A program made the translations under genes and the position numbers. Below, piece after piece: positions 1-9,205 of a DNA stretch of 20,849 bases; within the stretch, counting starts at the first letter, position 1; each line of letters starts with the position of its first letter. The DNA is from Mikrocytos mackini. Its lineage: Eukaryota > Endomyxa > Ascetosporea > Mikrocytida > Mikrocytiidae. Location of the stretch: NCBI GenBank assembly GCA_030180075.1, contig JASNJN010000333.1, forward strand, positions 1 through 20,849. The letters are read 5' to 3'. The notes below the pieces were generated by a model. The model made no database searches. It saw only the letters and a program-made list of their open reading frames with translations, and was not told where the DNA came from.

Positions 1-190
1 TGGCATTCAGAACCACCAGGACCTTTGGAATAGGTTCTGTGTGGGTGAGTGGAGTCAAGGTTAAAAACCTCGGACATACCACGCGAATGCTCAGACACCT
101 TACAAGCTTACCAAGCTTGCTGAACGGTGTAGCTGCTGAACCCTCGTACAGGGTAATACGCGCCCTCAAAGAGGATAAAGATAGGGTTCA
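1..190. repeat. GC-richer fragment of an unidentified repeat
   Basis: This left edge is clearly GC-richer than the adjoining transposase remnant, and the change falls near 185-195. Two overlapping frames stay open on both strands, but I recognise no domain in any of them. It replaces the missing C-terminal part of the Merlin transposase on the minus strand, so it is probably another repeat that truncated that gene. Family unknown. Confidence 0.35.
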
Positions 191-737
191 AAAAATGTTC
201 AACAAAATTATCAATTGTTGAAATATGTTTATTTTGAATAATCCGAAGTGAAATTTTTCTGGTGTTATTATCCACCATACCAATAACGCAAAAACGACGA
301 CCCCAATGGGTTTCGTCAATTTCAACAACGTGAAAATTACCACCGATTTTATAATCATTTAAATTTAATAAATGTTCGCTGATTTTACCATGCAATATGG
401 AATAAAATCGTTGTATAGTGCGCCTATCTACGCCCGCCTTTTCTTCTAAAGAAGATCCTTCGGTCTTATAGCACATTTCATAAATTATAGAAATAAAAGT
501 CCGAATATCAATTTTTGAAAAACTAAAAAAGGAATCGGTTAAAACGCTTGTTGTTTTCTTGCAAACCGAACAACGCCAAACCGCAGGCAAATTTCTATTG
601 CGCCTATATGATTGTAGCGCCATATTGTGGTTGCAATCTTGACGTAGTCGTGCATTTTTCAAAGTGCCGATCTCCATCAACCACTCGATTGCAACACGCT
701 TTGAATGAATTTTTTCTATAAATTCTAGAAATTTCAT
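108..737 (-). pseudogene. Merlin / IS1595-type transposase, truncated
   Basis: This is the N-terminal two thirds of a DDE transposase of the Merlin (IS1595/ISXO2-like) group, which cuts and pastes DNA through a DDE/DDH active site. The frame starts at ATG 737. Residues 35-59 form a degenerate zinc ribbon (C35, H37, C56, C59). Residues 96-123 look like a helix-turn-helix. The first catalytic Asp is D141 in VEIDETHWGRR. In the family this is usually followed by a basic loop and a G-x-W-V/I-F/L-G stretch; here GRR runs almost directly into VIGMVDNNTR, suggesting a loss of about ten residues. Family similarity ends near residue 182 (VEHF, about position 192). The last 27 residues come from different, GC-rich DNA, so the second Asp and the last acidic residue are missing. 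Non-functional as it stands. The family call is from motif recognition. Confidence 0.75.
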
Positions 738-1084
738 TTGTTGATAAAAAGATTTTATAAAATTAGTTAATTTTACATAATTTTTGATGAAACATAAATA
801 TTACGACAAAACATGTTTTATATAAGGGTGGGTATATAATTAATTTTAAAAACTATATTTGTTGAAATCAAAAGTTGCTGATATTAAAAAAAGAATTGAA
901 ACGCAAATTCACATTATTCGATTTTTTTAATTAACCATTCTAAAGTTTGTTATCCTTGGGAATGCTATTGCTTCGGTCCTCTTTGTAAAAAGTGTTGATC
1001 GAGGTAAAATAATAAAGTAATTATAATCGTTTTAGTTGATTGAAGTTATCAATTAAGATTATAAATTCCAATGACTATATAGTT
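738..1084. other. AT-rich non-coding stretch
   Basis: No ORF of note and no recognisable RNA. It is probably the 5' flank of the Merlin remnant. I could not identify a terminal inverted repeat for that element here. Confidence 0.4.
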
Positions 1085-2335
1085 GTGCATATTGTTTAGT
1101 CCAATAATATTTTCTGGGAGAGGGTTGCTTCACGCACCCTCCCCTTGATTTATGGTTTTCCAAAATTCTGGCAGTATCGCAACAAAATCCAAAACTACTT
1201 GTAAAATTTACAAAAATGGAGAAAACGGGACTAAAATTTATTTTTTAAAAAAAATTTCCTGGGTATCGCTTCAGAGTGCAACGCGAGCCCAGGATGGAGA
1301 TGAAGAGCCCGAGGTTGCAACAACTAGCGCGACAAGGGCTCCACATTCCTCCCGGCCTTCAAAGCGGCCTATAACCCAACCCCTGACTGGTCCCCTATTA
1401 GGGAGACAATAAAGCCAGATGGGGAACCATGTTGGTCTGTCCCGTCATTAACGCTTTAACGCGGGGCCGCAAGGCCCACAATAAGAAGACGGGCCCGGAA
1501 TCAGTTCATGATTAGAGATTGGACTTTACAAATATTCGTTTTGAAAAACTTCGAATATTCGTCAAAAACCGAATTTCTGGTATTCGTTTTCCGAATATTT
1601 TTTAAAAATAATTTCAATTTTGCGAAAAATTCAAAAAATATTCGAATATTCGTTGATTTTTTGATGTGAAAAAATTAAATTTTGGAATAGGATAAAAAAT
1701 TATGCAAAATTCAGTTCAAAAAACCAGAACGATGAAATCGATATTAGAAATAAATTTATTTTGAAATTTTCAGTATATTAAGTCATTTCAAAATTCCGAA
1801 GATTCTTCGAATATTCGTTTCCTTGGAATATCTTGCTTCGAATATTTGTTCATTTTGCAAGTGTCCAATCTCTATTCATGATTCCCTGACCACAGGCTCG
1901 GCAAACCGCACAAAGGGAAGGTGAACCATGAATACCAGTTCTCAACGAGAAGGTGGTAGAACTTTGCGACAACCCTGTGGGCTCAACGCATAGACCAAAA
2001 CAAGGTCTCCGATTTATATCGCCAACTTCGAAGAAACGGAGTGGTATCGTTAGATACCACAGCGACCTTGTAAATAATACCCAAGTCACCTGGTCATTCC
2101 TTACGCGCTAAAAACCCCAAGGGGGAGAATAGGCGAAAGTAAGTGAGTGTGACAAGCTGATCTAGAAACCCTTTCAGGGTTATCGCAGGGCCTTAAACGG
2201 CTCTTTGGGAGCCAGGAGTAGGCTAGGGAGATCCAAAGTGAACCATCAAGTTGGAATGTAATCCATTGGTTTCACAAGGAAGGGCTGAAGTGGCCAGGGG
2301 ATAGTGCCTTAATTAATTAATAATCATTAATTGTT
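1085..2335. repeat. GC-richer unidentified repeat, split by a MITE
   Basis: This is a block with much higher GC than its surroundings, interrupted by the hAT-type MITE at 1513-1874. Removing the MITE and one copy of its 8-bp duplication rejoins the sequence smoothly. Short open stretches exist on both strands (for example plus 1152-1412 and minus 1850-2089) but frames break often and I recognise no domain. Near 1118-1142 is an imperfect GGGAGAGGGT / ACCCTCCCC hairpin. It could be a decayed retroelement or a structured non-coding repeat; the sequence alone does not decide. Confidence 0.35.
1513..1874. mobile_element. hAT-type MITE with TAGAGATTGGAC ends
   Basis: Non-autonomous element of 362 bp. 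Its ends are perfect inverted repeats TAGAGATTGGAC ... GTCCAATCTCTA, flanked by a perfect 8-bp duplication TTCATGAT at 1505-1512 and 1875-1882. The 8-bp duplication and TAG-type ends are the hAT signature. Several copies of the palindrome CGAATATTCG or close variants sit towards both ends. It codes for nothing and would depend on a hAT transposase supplied elsewhere. Confidence 0.85.
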
Positions 2336-2339
2336 GGTT

Positions 2340-2484
2340 TTAAAGGGTCTCTCACGGTAAGGTACATGAATATTCAAAATATATTGAACCAATACTAATC
2401 ATTGTTCTGGTTATAACGTATTTTTGGATATAACGAACCAGATTTAGCTAACGTACAACTACGTTATAGAGGGGGTTGACTGTA
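2340..2484. mobile_element. Lone end of a pogo/Tigger-like element
   Basis: On the minus strand the sequence ending at 2482 reads CAGTCAACCCCCTCTATAAC and is preceded by TA. It closely resembles pogo/Tigger terminal repeats, which insert at TA. No matching left end is visible upstream, so this is probably a truncated copy. Between about 2408 and 2445 a CTGGTT/AACCAG inverted pair brackets two TATAACG repeats. Confidence 0.45.
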
Positions 2485-2573
2485 TTTATATATGCTACGT
2501 ACAGATTTGTTCCCGGCATCTAAAGTTTGTTCGGCATCACTTTGGACCCGCATAACGGAAAAATAATAAAAGA

Positions 2574-2938
2574 TTAATAACAGTTCTGGGGCCTCAAATT
2601 AGCATCTTCAAAAATTGAATTTTTAAATGCGGAAAATTTTTGCCTTGAACATGTTCGTTTATTACACCGATAGAACGGGGAGCTATTTCTCGAAAAATAC
2701 AATTTTTCTAAATTTGCGCCGCAATCAAAACAAGTCCATGAAGGTTTTATTATTTTTATTTTTTGTAAAAAGTAATAAAATTCATTATCCGGTAATGATA
2801 CGAGAAAAATAGATCAAACTAATTTAACGAAAAAAGTTCGGTGAAGTTATATCTTCCCTCCTCTGAATTGTAAGTTAACTTTGCTGAAGTAATTCTTTGA
2901 ATAATTTCCTCTAATTTGTTGTTTTCATTTGCTTCCAT
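2574..2938 (-). pseudogene. Second Merlin-type transposase remnant, N-terminal zinc ribbon
   Basis: A 39-codon ORF opens at ATG 2938 and stops at 2819. About 20 bases on, another frame continues to the stop at 2574-2576. In that frame is a clear zinc ribbon, WTCFDCG ... FYRCNKRTC ... KFSAFKNSIFEDANL, i.e. C-x2-C followed by C-x4-C and the K-x-S-x-x-x-x-S/T-x-F-x-x-S/A-x-L-like stretch that precedes the helix-turn-helix in Merlin/IS1595 transposases. The catalytic domain is absent. The pogo-like end at 2482 lies just beyond and may have contributed to the truncation. At least one frameshift (about 2815-2835) is needed to join the pieces. It is on the same strand as the remnant at 108-737 but clearly diverged from it. 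Confidence 0.6.
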
Positions 2939-2939
2939 T

Positions 2940-3302
2940 TTGTAAATTTAAATTTTGTTCTAAAATGCCGAAAAAAATATTATATGTTATATTTTGGAAA
3001 TAAAAATATTGTTAAATAAGAATCAATTTTTAATTCTAAAAACTTTAAATATAAAATTTATCAGGAACAATGTTTTGTAGATTGTAATATTACAATAAAT
3101 AATTTTCACATAATATTTTATAAAGTTTTTATAATGTTTTTTAATTTTATTTTATAATGTAAATAAATTATCGTTTTATGTGAACAACAAACAACAAAAC
3201 ATATTTTATAAGAAAGTTTATACAATAACGGTTAATAGTAATTACTTTCTTTTTCATTTAATTTTAAAATATCGTTAAATTATACGATATCGACAACTAC
3301 AG
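2940..3302. other. AT-rich intergenic stretch
   Basis: Very AT-rich with T- and A-runs. I see no gene, RNA or repeat with clear ends. Confidence 0.4.
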
Positions 3303-3495
3303 CCGCCTTCCATTCGTTTTGCGGCCGCAATCTTACTCTCACACTTTAGGACAACAACCATTATTTCGGCCATCTCTTCCTTTTTATGGCCGCAATTACA
3401 CTCCAACTCACTGTGTAAATATGGACTTCTGCGGCCACCTCTTCTTTTTGTGGCCGCAATTACACTCTTACTCACAGTGTAGGTCAGGACTATTA
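3303..3495. repeat. Degenerate minisatellite, three units of about 64 bp
   Basis: Three successive units share GCGGCCGCAATC or TGGCCGCAATTACACTC, then an ACTCAC-(A/T)-GTGT-like block and a CGGCCA(T/C)CTCTTC block. GGCCGCAAT recurs near 3323, 3388 and 3452, giving spacings of about 64-68 bp. The ORFs on both strands here follow the repeat and are probably chance. Confidence 0.6.
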
Positions 3496-3518
3496 CGACC
3501 ACAATAGTCCTGATGACC
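3483..3518. repeat. Hairpin at the end of the minisatellite
   Basis: CAGGACTATT and AATAGTCCTG form a perfect 10-bp stem over a short loop, extended by GGT/ACC with a small bulge. It directly follows the third minisatellite unit. Confidence 0.6.
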
Positions 3519-4097
3519 TCTCCGTCTTTATATTCACTTTACTGCATTTCCTTCGGAAAATACTATAAAACAAATAAAAATCGTTGTTGTGATATCTTAA
3601 AAGGGATTCTGACTATTCATGAAATTTGAGGCAAAATGAGACTGCACCCGCATAAAAAAGCAAAAATGCAGTGTTTTAGAATCTATCTAAAACGATAGGC
3701 ATGTTTGACTAAACTTAAAATAAGTCTGTATAGAAACATGTTTTAGCAAATTTGTATGCTATTTAAAAATGTATTCCCATACCCAACCCCACTGTATTAA
3801 TTAAAATAACACCGCATTGGTATATACATACCATTTGGACGGAATAACGTATTATTTGCAAAATTTATTTCAGTACAAAACAACACATATGTTCCTTTAT
3901 TTTTTATTTCATGGCAGAAATATTCTAACAAGAAATCAAATTTCCAAAATATGAGAATGTAAACTTTGTGTATTTATAATTCACAATCCATCAAAAAGTT
4001 ATTTAAAATTATGAATATATTTTATAAAATTTACCTATTTATCAAACTTTTGAATATTCAACATTACACCACAATTTGTAAACAAAAGATATTTTAC
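3519..4097. other. Intergenic region 3' of the VPS15-like gene
   Basis: AT-rich. It contains the short palindrome TGGTATATACATACCA near 3819-3834, but no gene or element end was recognised. It includes the 3' flank of the minus-strand VPS15-like gene. Confidence 0.4.
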
Positions 4098-6347
4098 TTA
4101 ATTGCAATCTACAAACGGTTTAACACTTAACAAATAATCGTCAGTATCTATATCCTCCAAAATATTTCTAATTTCGGTTTTAATTTTATTTTCAACATTA
4201 GAAAATGCTACTTCTTTCATAAAATTTCTTATCCTAATTACCATCTCTATTTTTTCCAATTCGCGAAACCGTTTTTTGTAAGCAAAGTTCAACAATTTAG
4301 CATAGTTTGTTCTCCACTTCCCATCATGTACGCATTTTTTCTTTACTTCGTCTATAAAACCATACATGAAGTCATTATCCTTTACCAGCTCTGTCTTATC
4401 TAACAATGTCAAAACTTCATCAAACATACTCCTTCTGATTTTATGCGCCTGTGTCAAAAGAAAGTTTTTTAAGTTCAACAAAGTGTGATCCTTCTTCACT
4501 AAAAGAGGCTTTAATGTATAAATTATATTGAAATTGGCCTTACTAATTTCTACTTTCAATATAAACTCCTCAAAAAACATGAATCCCTTTTCAACAATGT
4601 CTTTACTGTCTGACTTGTTAAACAAAATGATAACAAAATAAGCTATGTATTCTTTCAATAAATTGGCCTGTTTAAGTTGCTTTTCCCTTTCTGTAGAAGA
4701 TCGTATGCTAAAAGCTTTTCTTTCCGCCTTTATTATAACTTCTAACATTTTCTCTAATGTGATTTCCATTACATAGCTGTGCAAACTATCAGCTCTTCCA
4801 TTCGGTAGTGAAACTAAGCTCACTTTAATACATTCTAATATAAAGTTCAAAAGACTGTAATGCTTTGAATTGAAGTACTCAGAAAGGTCTATTATAATTT
4901 TCTTTGTTTCTGCGGATCTTTTATTCAAAAGGCAAAGTTGTAGTTCCACATAAAGCAAGGAACAAATTTTTGCTATTTCTAACTTAGAAAGACCTTCTTT
5001 GTTGATTAGATGAGGAAGTTTCTTATCAAATGCTTTGGCTAGGTTGTAACAGAACTTGAATATCTCAGGAATGTTGCTATACTTTGATTTGTTGTTTTTA
5101 AATTGTAGGAAGACATTCCGTTTTATCTTTATAGATATTTCTGAGCGAAACAATGACTTAATAAACCCGAAGAATTTGTCTATATTGTTGTCGTTTATTA
5201 TACTGTCTTTGTATTTGTCGCTGTTGTTTGTGTTGTTATTTGTATTGTTGTGGATGTGCTCTGAATGCTTGGAGAGTCTTGATAGCCCAGAGACAAGTTT
5301 TGTACTCAAGCACTTCTCAAATTCTTTTCCTGGTTCGTTCTCAGGCACCAGACTATTAATGTAAACTTTAAATGCTGTGAACAACGATGTAATTTCCGGA
5401 CGTTTGTCTAAATCAGAACAAAAACATGATTTTAAAAGAGTTAGAAAGTCCATCCCTTCAGTCGTATTTGCTAATCCTTTTATGGAAGTTGAATTAGAGA
5501 ATATTAAGTCTATCTTTGTTCCGAAGTCATGTACATAGCTATAAATAGAGTCGTCGTCCAATTGTAGTCTTGTTTGGTATTCTATTATCTCTGTCAGATT
5601 AAAAAGGCATACAGAAGGTTCAATTAGTTCTACTATTAAACATGCTACTTCGAACACTAACGAGTCTTTAAAGTTCCGGCTTCTTATTCTCTCGGTGAAT
5701 TCTGCGGATTTGCTGTGTTCGAGTTGAATTCGTTCAGGGGGGTAAATGTACGGCTCAATTGACGAGTTCAAATAAGTCGTGGAAAGCTCGTCTTCAAATA
5801 ATCCTGTGAAGTGGTTAAAATGCAGGTCGGATGCTTTTATGAACTGTTTGTCACTGAAGTTTTCTAGGATTGATACAAAGCCTATTTCATTTACGAAAAT
5901 GTCCCCTGGATTAACAAGACTTTGGTGGTCCAAATGAACAAAAAGATTCAGGAGCTGGAGAATAACGAGTTGACGGTCGAATGCCGATAAAGACGATTTG
6001 GCAGTCCATTTTCTCAAAGTATATTCTGGGACGCTGTAAAGAGCTAGGGTGTACTTTTTATGGTGCTCAACTTGGGTGGGTCGAATGAGCAAGTTTGAAT
6101 AAAGTTCGGATGTTGTGTTCTTTCCTAGAACTTCTAAATGCTTCAGATTGTTGTAGGTAATGTCTGCGTAAGGTATGATTAAAGCTTTGAAGGAAGATTC
6201 TCTATTGTTGTCGAATACTACAGTTAGAACAGATGTCAATGAATCTCGAACACCATTTCTGTTGATATTACAGCTGTGGAGCTTCCTACCTCTATTAAAT
6301 GTCTTTGGGAAGTATGTAGGAAGATTTTTCTTTGTGTAAGTTATCAT
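4098..6347 (-). CDS. VPS15: VPS15-like PI3-kinase regulatory pseudokinase, WD40-less
   Basis: Intact frame of 749 residues. VPS15 holds and regulates the class III phosphatidylinositol 3-kinase VPS34 on endosomal and autophagic membranes. The match is to the kinase-like region: residues 120-165 carry the remnant catalytic loop VNPGDIFVNE (D149 in the HxD position) and ENFS where VPS15 normally has DFx, so that Asp is replaced by N163. YIYPPERI (200-207) matches the VPS15 YIAPERF motif. Residues 228-259 match the DIFSAGCVIAELF...LFDLSQLLAY block, and DLDKRPE (312-318) the EPDKR motif. An Asn-rich linker lies at 366-388. The remainder is helical, as expected for HEAT-type repeats. The protein is about half the usual length, with no WD40 domain, and residue 2 is Ile rather than the Gly that is normally myristoylated. 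Start at ATG 6347; no upstream extension is evident. The strong block match makes this a confident family call; activity as a kinase is doubtful. Confidence 0.8.
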   Translation of the reverse strand: MITYTKKNLPTYFPKTFNRGRKLHSCNINRNGVRDSLTSVLTVVFDNNRESSFKALIIPYADITYNNLKHLEVLGKNTTSELYSNLLIRPTQVEHHKKYTLALYSVPEYTLRKWTAKSSLSAFDRQLVILQLLNLFVHLDHQSLVNPGDIFVNEIGFVSILENFSDKQFIKASDLHFNHFTGLFEDELSTTYLNSSIEPYIYPPERIQLEHSKSAEFTERIRSRNFKDSLVFEVACLIVELIEPSVCLFNLTEIIEYQTRLQLDDDSIYSYVHDFGTKIDLIFSNSTSIKGLANTTEGMDFLTLLKSCFCSDLDKRPEITSLFTAFKVYINSLVPENEPGKEFEKCLSTKLVSGLSRLSKHSEHIHNNTNNNTNNSDKYKDSIINDNNIDKFFGFIKSLFRSEISIKIKRNVFLQFKNNKSKYSNIPEIFKFCYNLAKAFDKKLPHLINKEGLSKLEIAKICSLLYVELQLCLLNKRSAETKKIIIDLSEYFNSKHYSLLNFILECIKVSLVSLPNGRADSLHSYVMEITLEKMLEVIIKAERKAFSIRSSTEREKQLKQANLLKEYIAYFVIILFNKSDSKDIVEKGFMFFEEFILKVEISKANFNIIYTLKPLLVKKDHTLLNLKNFLLTQAHKIRRSMFDEVLTLLDKTELVKDNDFMYGFIDEVKKKCVHDGKWRTNYAKLLNFAYKKRFRELEKIEMVIRIRNFMKEVAFSNVENKIKTEIRNILEDIDTDDYLLSVKPFVDCN

Positions 6348-6375
6348 TGAAACTTGTAGAATTTAAAAAGAGAGA

Positions 6376-6381
6376 ATGGGG
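6376..6381 (-). promoter_or_regulatory. Possible CCCC promoter motif of VPS15
   Basis: On the minus strand a CCCCAT sequence lies about 30 bases before the VPS15 start codon, followed by a pyrimidine/A-rich leader. Short C-rich motifs close to start codons have been described in several microsporidia. One instance is weak evidence. Confidence 0.25.
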
Positions 6382-6505
6382 TGTCTATATGAAAATATAA
6401 TTGAGTTTTTTAAATGGAGAGTGTAAGTTTATATTGTTGCGTTGACGTATTATTTGCATTTTAACAGTACGGTTTCATATAGATATTTAAAACAATCAGG
6501 ACCAA

Positions 6506-6578
6506 GCTCTTATGGCGCAACGGTTAGCGCGTCTGACTTCGGATCAGAAGGTTTTGGGTTCGAATCCCAATAAGGGCG
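6506..6578 (+). tRNA. tRNA-Arg (anticodon UCG)
   Basis: A 73-nt cloverleaf. The acceptor stem is GCTCTTA/TAAGGGC (one T-G wobble). The D stem is GCGC/GCGC. The anticodon stem is TCTGA/TCAGA with loop CTTCGGA, giving anticodon TCG. The variable loop is AGGTT. The T stem is TTGGG/CCCAA with loop TTCGAAT. The discriminator base is G. The internal A box (TGGCGCAACGG) and B box (GGTTCGAATCC) are intact and there is no intron. CCA is not encoded, as in eukaryotes. It reads CGA and, through wobble, related CGN arginine codons. It stands divergent from VPS15, 158 bp from its start codon. Confidence 0.95.
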
Positions 6579-6584
6579 TATTCA

Positions 6585-6594
6585 TTTTATTTTT
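6585..6594 (+). terminator. Pol III T-run terminators of the tRNA
   Basis: TTTT at 6585-6588 and TTTTT at 6590-6594, 7-16 bases after the tRNA, match RNA polymerase III termination. Confidence 0.7.
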
Positions 6595-7841
6595 AGAACA
6601 CACATGTAACGATTAACAGTTTAGGAATGTTAAATTAAGCGGTTAGACATTTCAAATGACTCTGTAGTTATTTATTCGTCAGTCTTCCTTTTCTTTCATG
6701 AATTTCAAGGGGTGAGAGTTGTAGAATGGCCAAGGAGGAATGCATAACTTTTATAGTAAATACAAAGATAACCAGTATGAATGAAGCTAGTTGTATCTTC
6801 ACAGTCCATAGAAAATCTTGAAATGTTAATCCCATTATATTTCCAATTATCTTTTAAATATAATACAGTTCCTAATACAAACACCCAGGTACTTATTTTA
6901 TTTGACAGTTTCTTTCCTTCGAAATCCTTTTAAAGCAAATACCATTTTTAAAAAACTAAAATTTGAAAAATTATAATATACTCTTCAACCACTTACCACG
7001 CTGTTTTAGCATTCATACTTGGCACAAGGATTGTTTCAACCCATATTTGCTATCTGCTCAAGAAAACCAGTTATATTGTCGGCTCTACAAAGAAACTAGC
7101 TTTTATATACCTATTACCGCGTGTATGGAATGAAATTACTGATACAGAATTTCTTTTGGACATTACGTTCAACTTCTCTTTCCAATATTGATCGTAACTA
7201 ACTTTTATTGCTTTACTATTCCTTACTACCTTCATTTGTACTAATGCAATTCAAAGCACATAATCAGGATATCTTTCACTACTTAACAACAGAATAAAAT
7301 ATGCCATTTAGATGTTCGTCTAATTGTCTTTATTTTATTAAGATTACGCGAGATAACTGCCAAATATGACGATAAAAAGAAAATTTTATGCTCCTATTGA
7401 TCTTTATGTTTGTACAAAGGATATTAAAATATGAAGACGGATAATCATAAAATAGTAAGAAATGAAATATTGGCTATTAAGATCATTTATAGTTTTTAGG
7501 AGTTAAATTAATGTGAATAATAAAAAAAATGCTATAATAAATATATTTTAATGGGCACAAACTCCGCGATTTTCTATGACTTGTTCTATAACATCTTTAA
7601 ACATTTAGGATTTTGAATATTTTATATTTTAAACTTTTACAATTAATTATCAAGATTGTTGAAATAGGTGCTTTATTCGAATGACATATTTTCTATCCAA
7701 TGTTCAAAATATTCCCAAGTTTGGTTTAAAATACCTAAATTTGTCAATCTATTATATTTATTTGTTTAACTCGGACTAAACGATTTAAAAATAAAGTAAA
7801 ATGTTAATATTAAGTTTTAAAACACCCATTCTAAATCATAC
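6595..7841. other. AT-rich intergenic region
   Basis: About 1.25 kb with only the small minus ORF at 6668-6835 and an ATG-less open stretch on the plus strand at 6967-7191 (74 codons). I found no RNA, inverted repeat or target duplication that would define an element. Confidence 0.35.
6668..6835 (-). CDS. Possible 55-residue single-pass membrane protein
   Basis: ATG 6835 to TAA 6668, 55 codons. The frame has a hydrophobic stretch at about residues 16-28 (LASFILVIFVFTI), a second moderately hydrophobic patch at 31-41, and a charged basic tail (EIHERKGRLTNK). That layout fits a small single-pass membrane protein, a class common in the secretory pathway, but I recognise no family. An overlapping 32-codon plus ORF starting at 6726 is less protein-like. 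Length alone does not rule out chance in this AT-rich DNA. Confidence 0.3.
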   Translation of the reverse strand: MGLTFQDFLWTVKIQLASFILVIFVFTIKVMHSSLAILQLSPLEIHERKGRLTNK

Positions 7842-7843
7842 TA

Positions 7844-8657
7844 CAGTGAACACTCGATACAACAAAGTTTTGTAAAATTCAAGACTTTTGTTTGTTATAC
7901 GCGAAAATTTTTTATACGAGGAGTAGTTCTTGGTAGAATTTTTCAAGACGTGGCGTGGTACAAATTTATATCATACTTTAAATGTGTTTTTCATCTCTAT
8001 TAACATTTATTAAAACTAGAGTTCCCAAAATTCTCGAACCTAAAATTTACGAGAATCGGAAACGGATTTATGGCCATATTTCCCGGGAAATGAGAAAAAA
8101 TTCTCGAAATTCTCGAAAATTTTCGAGAATTTTAGACGTAAAAAGTCCAGTTCCCGGGAATTGGGAACTTTAATTAAAACATAATTAATTTTTGAAAAGT
8201 GAAAAATGCATTTTAAACCAATCAATATGATATTTCTTTGATAATTTCAAAATTTATTTCGCCAAAAAAGTACTTTTTCAAAAATAATTTGTTAATGGAC
8301 TTCGAAATTTCTTCAAAATGCCATATTATATCTTAGAACCACACATCAAATAAAATAAATCATTTACGATCAAAATTTTTCAGAAAAATTCACATATTTG
8401 GAAAAAATCCCGTGTTGTTTGTTAGATTAAAATTTCATTAGTAAATTTGAAAATGAATACATTTTCATAAATTTCCATAACATTAAATTTAATCATTCTA
8501 ATACAAAAAAGAATTTCTACAAACATTTTCGGAAAATATTATTATTGACGAAAATTTTTTTCGAACAATTTGGTAGAGAATTGGCGAAATTTTTCAAATT
8601 TTTGTTTGTACTACGTCGGTTTGTTGTAGTTTTGTTTGTTATAGAGAGGATTGACTG
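7844..8657. mobile_element. Pogo-like non-autonomous element, interrupted
   Basis: The left end reads CAGTGAACACTCGATACAAC and the right end, on the other strand, CAGTCAATCCTCTCTATAAC. These are imperfect inverted repeats of pogo/Tigger type, each bordered by TA (7842-7843 and 8658-8659), the target used by that superfamily. Subterminal TTTGTTTGTTATA sequences occur at both sides. Total length is 814 bp, of which 164 are the inserted MITE and its duplication. No transposase frame. The end divergence suggests an old copy. Confidence 0.6.
8017..8172 (-). mobile_element. hAT-type MITE family B, copy 1
   Basis: Element of 156 bp with ends TAGAGTTCCCAA and TTGGGAACTTTA, flanked by a perfect 8-bp duplication ATTAAAAC (8009-8016 and 8173-8180). 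It is inverted relative to the copies at 9206 and 10567. Internal palindromes TTCCCGGGAA and TCGAAAATTTTCGA are shared with them. It sits inside the pogo-like element and is therefore younger than it. Confidence 0.9.
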
Positions 8658-8659
8658 TA

Positions 8660-8810
8660 TGCCCGCAATATTTAATTTCGAAACAAAATGTGTCTTTCTT
8701 TTATTATAAGATGTGCTTTGTCTTAAAATGCATGCATAAACTGCTGTTGCAAATTACATCTCTGTTTATTTCTTAAAATCTATTTCCCACCAAATGATAA
8801 ACGACTACAA
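8660..8810. other. Short stretch between the pogo-like element and element A
   Basis: By position this could hold the tail of the hAT transposase gene read on the minus strand beyond element A. The frame that continues from the last readable block is open for only about 13 codons across the junction and I see no hAT dimerisation motif, so it may simply be flanking DNA. Confidence 0.25.
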
Positions 8811-8818
8811 GTTTAAAC

Positions 8819-9197
8819 TAGAGGTGAGAATTTGGCCATTTATTGAGAACCGCCCGAACCGCGCCGCCGAACGGGCGGGCGGTTTCACATTTCTTAACCG
8901 TTTTATTTTCAGTGAAAATCTGAAAAATTTTGAATTTTTTAAAAAATATGTATAAAGAAAAATCATGTAAAATATACAATTAAAACGACTATTACCTTAA
9001 AATTTACCCAAACTTGTTGAAAATATAGTTTAAATGCTAAGAAAATAGAAAATCATATTTATTTTGGAAATTTCTTTCAAAAAAGATAAGTCACCTGTTA
9101 ATGAGAATTTTTTCAAAAAATGACCCCTTCACCGCCCGAAACCGAACCGCATGGTTCGGTTTCGGGCGGGCGGGCGGGCTGATAATGCTCACCTCTA
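8819..9197. mobile_element. hAT-type MITE family A with 17-bp GC hairpin
   Basis: Element of 379 bp, ends TAGAGGTGAG ... CTCACCTCTA. It is flanked by GTTTAAAC (8811-8818) and CTTTAAAC (9198-9205), a 7/8 match. Near the right end is a perfect 17-bp stem, CCGCCCGAAACCGAACC, around a GCAT loop (9132-9169). A related, shorter hairpin lies near the left end (about 8850-8885). No coding capacity. Its right-hand duplication is shared with the next element, family B copy 2. Confidence 0.85.
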
Positions 9198-9205
9198 CTT
9201 TAAAC

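Noticed and set aside
2940-3300. AT-rich stretch as a replication origin or centromere
   Set aside because: Base composition alone is not evidence; no organised repeat or motif supports it.
3275-3507. ORFs on both strands over the minisatellite
   Set aside because: Their repeats follow the DNA repeat unit, units differ by frame-changing lengths, and no domain is visible.
5056-5364. 102-residue plus ORF with hydrophobic stretches
   Set aside because: It is antisense to the VPS15-like gene; the Leu-rich run mirrors the Asn-rich linker codons on the other strand.
6967-7191. Open 74-codon plus-strand stretch with a LPRVWNEI motif reminiscent of the end of some LINE reverse transcriptases
   Set aside because: No ATG, no other retroelement domain nearby, and the similarity is limited to a few residues.
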